From Bacteroides sp. (GTDB lineage: Bacteria > Bacteroidota > Bacteroidia > Bacteroidales > Bacteroidaceae), in contig JAJBTC010000208.1 of the NCBI GenBank assembly GCA_020861095.1, positions 25,556 through 89,555 on the forward strand: a DNA stretch of 64,000 nucleotides, read 5' to 3'. Positions 59,372 to 64,000 of this stretch are shown piece after piece. Within the stretch, counting starts at the first letter, position 1; every line of letters starts with the position of its first letter. Made by a program: the position numbers and the translations under genes. The notes under the pieces are model-generated. The model searched no databases. It was given only the letters and a program-made list of their open reading frames with translations, and was not told the DNA's origin.

Positions 59372-60235
59372 TCAATTTTTAACGGAACATCTTTTTACAA
59401 ACGGCATCAGAACCATCTTTTTTTTCTGAAGCATATACCGTATATCTTTCGCGGGCCGGGCATATACATCCGTGTTTGTTTGATCCATTTTATCCCGGAG
59501 CAACCGTTCGGCCTCGTCTCTTTGCTCCAAAAGTATATGGGCCCATACCATCTGCCATTGAGCAGCTTCCTGGAATTCACATGCTTCGCAGAGTGCTAAA
59601 AGTTGCAACCGGGACAGGGCATTGGCAGGTTGTTTCAATTCCAGCAGACAAACCGATGAGTAGAACAGTATCTCTTCCGGTATATTCTCTTCCGGTAAAG
59701 TCTGAACGATCTTCTCAAATTCCAACGATGCCTGCCGGTAATTTTCCTTTTCATACAAGGAAACAGCTTCGGCCAGACACTCCTGTTGCCACTCATCCAG
59801 CGCACTCACTCCCCGGGTAGGGAACGTTTCATAAGGGGGTGCCACATAATAGGTCTGATATACCTGCGAAACAGTATACCGCGGCTGATACCCTATATAC
59901 AGCAGCGCCAGCACAACAGCTACCGCTGTTACCGAATACCAGAATTTCCGTCTATATTTCTTTTTCTTCGTTGCAGCGGCACGGTTTTCCACCCGATCCA
60001 GCATTCGCTGCAACTCCTCTTCCGAAGAGATACTCCTGAGTTCTTCTATGACTGCAACTTCACCTTTGTGGTGGAAACCAGATACAATGTGACGCATAAG
60101 TTCCACTTCCTCACCCAGGGTAGGATCTTGTCTCAACACATTTTCAAATTCCTTTTTTTCTACATCCAAAAGTTCCCCGGAAAGATAGAGTTCTATCCAT
60201 TCTTCTTTGCTATGTAAATGAGTATTCAGGTTCAT
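59372..60235 (-). CDS. One-pass membrane protein with periplasmic helical repeats, probable anti-sigma factor
   Basis: 287 residues: N-terminal cytoplasmic part 1-97 with an acidic helix-rich segment (EEWIELYLSGELLDVEKKEF), basic stretch KKKKYRRK, one membrane helix ~98-116 (WYSVTAVAVVLALLYIGY), then a periplasmic TPR-like region ~145-250 (EAVSLYEKENYRQASLEFEK). The layout fits anti-sigma proteins although the zinc HxxxCxxC motif is absent. Its ATG overlaps the sigma factor stop (ATGA), and the CHAT start is 5 bases beyond its stop. I infer that it holds the sigma factor at the membrane; no direct proof exists in the sequence. Confidence 0.78.
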   Translation of the reverse strand: MNLNTHLHSKEEWIELYLSGELLDVEKKEFENVLRQDPTLGEEVELMRHIVSGFHHKGEVAVIEELRSISSEEELQRMLDRVENRAAATKKKKYRRKFWYSVTAVAVVLALLYIGYQPRYTVSQVYQTYYVAPPYETFPTRGVSALDEWQQECLAEAVSLYEKENYRQASLEFEKIVQTLPEENIPEEILFYSSVCLLELKQPANALSRLQLLALCEACEFQEAAQWQMVWAHILLEQRDEAERLLRDKMDQTNTDVYARPAKDIRYMLQKKKMVLMPFVKRCSVKN

Positions 60236-60829
60236 ACCAGATCCTCCTTTTTAAAATGTTCAAGTAACACGATCTTCAGTTTTTTTAGACAACTACCCTT
60301 TTTGTTCTTTGCCACCTGATCGTTTTTATATTGCAACGCGTCCGCTATCTCTTTCATACTTTTCCGGTGCCAGTAGTACAAGGTCAGTACCGTATGACAT
60401 GGCTCTTCTAAGCTGGCAATTACCCGGTTGGCAATCTCCTGCTTACGCATCCATTCCGGATTTTCCGGTTCTTCTGTAGCATCTATAGGCAGATCGGCGG
60501 ATCGGGTCAGATATTCTCCTTTTTTCTGTCTGCACTGCTTCAACAACAGATTCCTACCAATCCGGAACAGATAGGTTTTCAACGAACAGGTCAACTGGGT
60601 CAACTTGCGCTGTGCCACATTCCGGTACAGGGCCAGAAAACTCTCCTGATAGATATCTACTGCTTCGTCCTGACTCACGGAAAAGCCATGTATCGCAAAA
60701 CGGATAAACTCTTCCCGATAAAGGTCATAGATGAAAGTGATGTCCGACTCCTTACCGGCACACAGAAGAGCTATCTTTTGCTCATCATTGTGTATGGAAT
60801 CGGGAGAGTTGAAATATGATTTTTTTCAT
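60232..60829 (-). CDS. ECF-type RNA polymerase sigma factor, 5' end affected by a homopolymer
   Basis: Region 2 (FIYDLYREEFIRFAIHGFSV, EAVDIYQESFLALYRN) and region 4 (LEEPCHTVLTLYYWHRKSMK, EIADALQY) are clear. A GTG at 60678 would delete the start of region 2, so it is too late. The frame is open further upstream; an ATG at 60829 (MKKSYFNSPDSIHNDEQKIA) joins it only if the seven T at 60820-60826 are six. The gene overlaps the caspase 3' end and the membrane protein (4 bases). It probably directs polymerase to an unknown regulon, released through its membrane partner. Confidence 0.8.
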
Positions 60830-61704
60830 GTGTAGTTTCACAAAAAGGTGTTTGTTTTCTTTTACGTCCGGAAAACAGATGCAACATCTGCTTCTCCAAT
60901 TCCCGGAAAAGTTCCGTATGCGTCAGTTTCTCTTCCTTTTCCCGCATAAGGCGACAAAAAGCATACGAGAGAGATCCGTAATAGCTTCCGTCTGCAGGAT
61001 TTTTATATTCATAGTTCAATTCATCCGGCCTGCAGGCACTGATTACGGCCATGGGTGAGAACTTTTTATTGCTTTTTACCGTATACTGTACCTTCTCCGG
61101 ATCGGGTTCGGGTATCTCCGCATTTTCCGGAGCAAAAATATACGTTGTACCCCGCACATACCTTTCACTGGTCTCCCGATCTGCAGTACCACTGTGGCAG
61201 GCATCCAAGACCACCACAAGATGACCCTGCGGACCGGCACGAAGTCGAATGCGATCCAGATACTGTCCGAATTCATCGTCCCGCAAATGGTTTTCCCCTT
61301 CATACTTTCCTGCAACGAATCTGCGACGCGCATCGTAAAGAACCAACGCTTCATCGAGTCTGTCAGGTTCATCTCCGTTATCGTCGATCATTTGCTGCCC
61401 GTGGCACGAAAAATGAATGTAGACATGATCTCCCCGACGTGTATCTCTCACCAACCTCTCCAGTTCCTTCACAACAGAAGATTTCGTCGCGTTCCTATTG
61501 GTAAGTACTACTATATTTTCTGTCGGATACCCTCTGTCGATCAGCATAGGCACTACCAATCGCAGATCATTTGTCGCGTGTATAGTTGCCCATCCACTGC
61601 CCGCCGGATATTCTTCAATAGCTACGACCAGTGCACGATTGGTCTGTGCAATTCCCAGAACGGCCAGAAGAAAAAGAAAAAAATAGCACACACTTCCGAT
61701 ACAT
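60771..61704 (-). CDS. Exported caspase-like peptidase (C14 family)
   Basis: A ~306-residue peptidase with caspase-fold core: LVVAIEEYP, catalytic His in YIHFSCHGQQM and Cys in VVVLDACHSGTA, then ISACRPDELNYEY and SYAFCRLMREKEE. As written the frame opens at a GTG (61691) with a hydrophobic but uncharged start. If seven A/T at 61678-61684 were six, the ATG at 61704 would give MYRKCVLFFLFLLAVLGIAQ, a normal signal peptide. Promoter candidate upstream: minus-strand TATATTTG at 61776 to 61769. It is the first gene of the operon with the sigma factor, membrane protein and CHAT peptidase. Bacterial C14 enzymes usually cut after Arg or Lys; no pocket prediction is made. Confidence 0.85.
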
Positions 61705-61768
61705 ACCTAACCAGATTTATAGACCTCCTTACAGGAAGGGGCAACATACAAACAGATCTTAATCGTTG

Positions 61769-61776
61769 CAAATATA
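61769..61776 (-). promoter_or_regulatory. -7 box TATATTTG for the caspase operon
   Basis: Minus strand, 65 bases before the presumed start. Divergent from the leader and GLUG gene. Confidence 0.5.
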
Positions 61777-61940
61777 AAGATTAAAAATTATTTTCAATCA
61801 TCAAAAAAAATACCTATTTTGCGGTTACCTTTTGTCCGTAGCAGGTATAAAAGAACAAAAGTAACGGACAATGGGCCATTTTAATACAGAATCGGCAACA
61901 GCTCCCCGGAGAAGTTTGCGGAACATTTCGTTTTTTTTCA

Positions 61941-61948
61941 TATATTTG
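61941..61948 (+). promoter_or_regulatory. -7 box TATATTTG for the GLUG gene leader
   Basis: TATATTTG would start an RNA near 61955, leaving a ~240-base untranslated leader before the GLUG gene. Confidence 0.45.
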
Positions 61949-62036
61949 TCAGGTCGAAAGACGGACATTGTGGGAATACGAAAGTGTTTATGTTTGTTCT
62001 CTCATGTAAAATCTGGTAAATTTTATACGGGCGGGA

Positions 62037-62151
62037 ATAAGCAAACTTCTCACACTCATGTTATATATATGTGTGGGCTGTTGCTTATTTTAGCCCAAGG
62101 GTTTACCAGAGCCTACATGATAAAGTAAGATCAGCAGTCCCACACTTTTTT
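62037..62151 (+). ncRNA. Structured leader with competing hairpins and terminator-like T run
   Basis: GTGTGGGCTGTTGCTTATTT (62071 onward, to 62092) pairs with 62121-62145 (TAAAGTAAG, CAGCAG, CCCACAC; bulges AT and T), leaving a 28-base loop and followed by six T: a terminator form. The same 5' strand can instead pair with the upstream ATAAGCAA...CACAC (62037-62055), giving CACAC/GTGTG and ATAAGCAA/TTGCTTAT. The two structures exclude each other, as in attenuators and riboswitches. The GLUG gene begins 43 bases later. Inferred from base pairing only; no known RNA family was recognised. Confidence 0.6.
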
Positions 62152-62194
62152 ATGCCCATATTTTTTCATAGAAAAGATAATAACATAAAATAAT

Positions 62195-63922
62195 ATGAGT
62201 ATGAAAAAAAGAAGTTTATGCCTGATACTGGCTATTTTCTCTATGCTAAGTATCACCGGTATGTATGGACAACAGGCCGTAGCCCGCGGAGAGATAGCTA
62301 TTCCCGACGCGGCAAAAAGCTACTCCCTCTTTACCGGCCCGTGGAACGGCAACAAATCGGTCTCTCTGCCAGGTTCCGGTACCCAGCAAGATCCTTATGT
62401 AGTCTGTGCTGCTGTCCAACTGGGATACATAGCCCACAAAGTCAATAACGGAGAAAGCTACCGTGGAAAATATTTCTTACTGGCCATTGACATCGACCTG
62501 AGCAACCAGAAATCGCTCACCCCATCCGAAAATAACTGGATTCCTATAGGTAACAGCAAAGAAACACCCTTCGCCGGGCGGTTCTACGGCAACGGACATA
62601 CGATACGCAATCTTTCTATCGTAAAACTGGAGAATAAAAAACAGGTGACACTTGGTGGTTTGTTCGGTTATATAGATAAAGAAGGGTGTGTCAAAGGAGT
62701 AAAAGTGGACAATTCCTGCACCATCCAGGCCGAAACAGCCGGTGGTATCGCAGCCGTGAACCAGGGTATCATCGAAGCGTGTGAATCCGATGCCAAGGTC
62801 GAAGGAACTACTGTAGGAGGTATCGCCGGGATCAATCAGGCTCTTATCAGAGGCTGCTTGTCTACCGCCCAGCTCGAACCCATATCCTACGGGGGAGGTA
62901 TCGCCGCGCGTAGCAGCGGACTGGTAGAGGCATGCGGCTTCCGTGGAAAAATGAAGTTCTTCTCCCTGTCCAACTATTGTGGAGGTATCGTTGGTGAATT
63001 GCTCAAAGAAGGAAAGATCCGCGATTGCTACAACCGGGGAAACATCTCTGCCGATCTGGTAGCCGTTACTCCGTCCGTCGGAGGGATCACAGGTACCAAA
63101 AAACTGGAAGGTCTGGGAAGTGCCGAGATCACCAACAGCTACAACGCGGGAAAAGTGAAAGGAAATCATATCCTTCCTCAATACAGGAACAACATCAGTC
63201 AGGTGACCAATTGCTATTTCGACACAGATGTCAAATCCTTTACCAAAGCCGAAAAAAAAGAGAGCGATTTTTATATGGAGAACGGTGGTCGCTCTTCGTC
63301 GCAGATGAAAAGTGAAGAGATCCTGGCTGCTCTGAATGCCAACAGGCCGGAAGGAAGATGGATAGCAGATACACAAGGGATTAACAATGGATATCCTATT
63401 CTGAATGGGGTAGACAATGGAATGCCCGATTTTATTATTAAACCCGATCCGTACCTGATCACCAAAAATGGAATTGGAAATTTAAAATTCAGTGATAAAA
63501 CTCCGGAAATGGGAAATGGCTTCACCACCATCCGTACGGTAGAAGAATATGGAGCGAATGAATATATTTCCTATATAGTACAAAACTCCGATAACGAGAT
63601 GGTTATCCAGTGTTATCCGGGTGAAACGATGCGGGTATATTCTCCGGAATTCTATACCGAAGAAGGACTGCAGGTAGGAATGACACTACAGGAAGCACTG
63701 GAAATACTGAAAGGTAAACAAATAACCGTACTCTATGAAAACCCTTATGCCTATTTTCTCTTCCAATATACTGATGAATTTGTTTTCGATATCCATGGAT
63801 CGGATCTGAAAGGTGAATGGGATGTCTTCGATCAATGGTATCGGAAAGGCGGAGATATGCCGGAAATAGAGGATTTCAAGCCGGAAGCAAAAATCGAATC
63901 CATACGGGTACGTAAAAGATAA
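62195..63922 (+). CDS. Exported GLUG-repeat protein
   Basis: A 575-residue protein with a signal peptide (SLCLILAIFSMLSITGMYGQ). An N-terminal segment (FTGPWNGNKSVSLPGSGTQQ, DPYVVCAAVQLGYIAHKV) precedes a beta-solenoid of GLUG-type repeats at ~115-300: FAGRFYGNGHTIRNLSI, LGGLFGYI, AGGIAAVNQG, VGGIAGINQA, CGGIVGEL, VGGITGT, with NSYNAG/DCYNRG linkers. The last ~160 residues form a separate domain of unknown type. No lipobox, membrane anchor or sorting domain was recognised. GLUG proteins of this phylum are surface or secreted; adhesion is a guess. It is divergent from the caspase operon. Confidence 0.85.
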   Translation: MSMKKRSLCLILAIFSMLSITGMYGQQAVARGEIAIPDAAKSYSLFTGPWNGNKSVSLPGSGTQQDPYVVCAAVQLGYIAHKVNNGESYRGKYFLLAIDIDLSNQKSLTPSENNWIPIGNSKETPFAGRFYGNGHTIRNLSIVKLENKKQVTLGGLFGYIDKEGCVKGVKVDNSCTIQAETAGGIAAVNQGIIEACESDAKVEGTTVGGIAGINQALIRGCLSTAQLEPISYGGGIAARSSGLVEACGFRGKMKFFSLSNYCGGIVGELLKEGKIRDCYNRGNISADLVAVTPSVGGITGTKKLEGLGSAEITNSYNAGKVKGNHILPQYRNNISQVTNCYFDTDVKSFTKAEKKESDFYMENGGRSSSQMKSEEILAALNANRPEGRWIADTQGINNGYPILNGVDNGMPDFIIKPDPYLITKNGIGNLKFSDKTPEMGNGFTTIRTVEEYGANEYISYIVQNSDNEMVIQCYPGETMRVYSPEFYTEEGLQVGMTLQEALEILKGKQITVLYENPYAYFLFQYTDEFVFDIHGSDLKGEWDVFDQWYRKGGDMPEIEDFKPEAKIESIRVRKR

Positions 63923-64000
63923 ATTTATAACGGACAGGCAGACACATATAACAGTCTGCCAACGTCCGGTATAAAATAAATAAACATATTATTTCTATAC

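Noticed and set aside
57431..61704. Type III-E CRISPR (Craspase) locus
   Set aside because: CHAT plus sigma factor resembles it, but no Cas7-11, repeat array or adaptation genes are present, and the CHAT protein here carries a signal peptide.
61871..62128. 85-codon frame upstream of the GLUG gene
   Set aside because: It overlaps the structured leader; only its last ~20 codons might matter, as a leader peptide, so it is not listed as a gene.

Overview
The window reads as chromosomal DNA from a Bacteroidales gut-type bacterium, closest in style to Parabacteroides and relatives. Evidence: SusC/SusD-based polysaccharide utilization, lipoproteins with acidic residues after the lipid-bearing Cys, a DPP7-type S46 peptidase, and TAnnTTTG -7 promoter boxes before many genes. 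The species is not identified. Base composition is moderate, with AT-rich gaps filled by short palindromes.

Region 1 (1-8 kb) handles uronic acid sugars: the end of a GH2 glycosidase, a fused polysaccharide lyase/GH88 enzyme, and a mannonate oxidoreductase/mannonate dehydratase pair. Between them lies a 1.6-kb gene-free stretch bounded by inverted repeats. Region 2 (7-20 kb, minus strand) is a likely beta-glucan utilization locus: membrane-bound regulator, SusC, SusD, GH30, a duplicated surface glycan-binding protein and a GH5 enzyme. Region 3 (20-39 kb) is housekeeping and envelope genes: DUF5009 membrane protein, M16 peptidase, LOG protein, SIS isomerase plus PfkB kinase, DEAD-box helicase, EamA transporter, and a ruvB-flippase-DUF389-dpp7 block, then spmAB-ybeY. 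Region 4 (40-57 kb) is core genome: mnmG-parS-apt, uvrC, dtd-mazG-deoC, a prenyl synthase and polA back to back, then ychF-panE-lgt. Region 5 (57-62 kb, minus strand) is the most unusual: an overlapping operon of an exported caspase-like peptidase, an ECF-type sigma factor, a one-pass membrane protein with periplasmic helical repeats, and an exported CHAT-domain peptidase. I propose a signalling circuit in which caspase-fold proteases control a sigma factor through a membrane anti-sigma protein. It is followed by a GLUG-repeat surface protein preceded by a long structured leader.

Several reading frames are broken by one base in homopolymer runs: all three 7-base G/C runs that I found inside genes, plus some A/T runs. 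A DUF389 gene has two in-frame stops. Because many unrelated genes are hit, sequencing error is the first explanation for the indels. Slippage-based switching or real decay remain possible, so affected genes are annotated at full length with the break stated.
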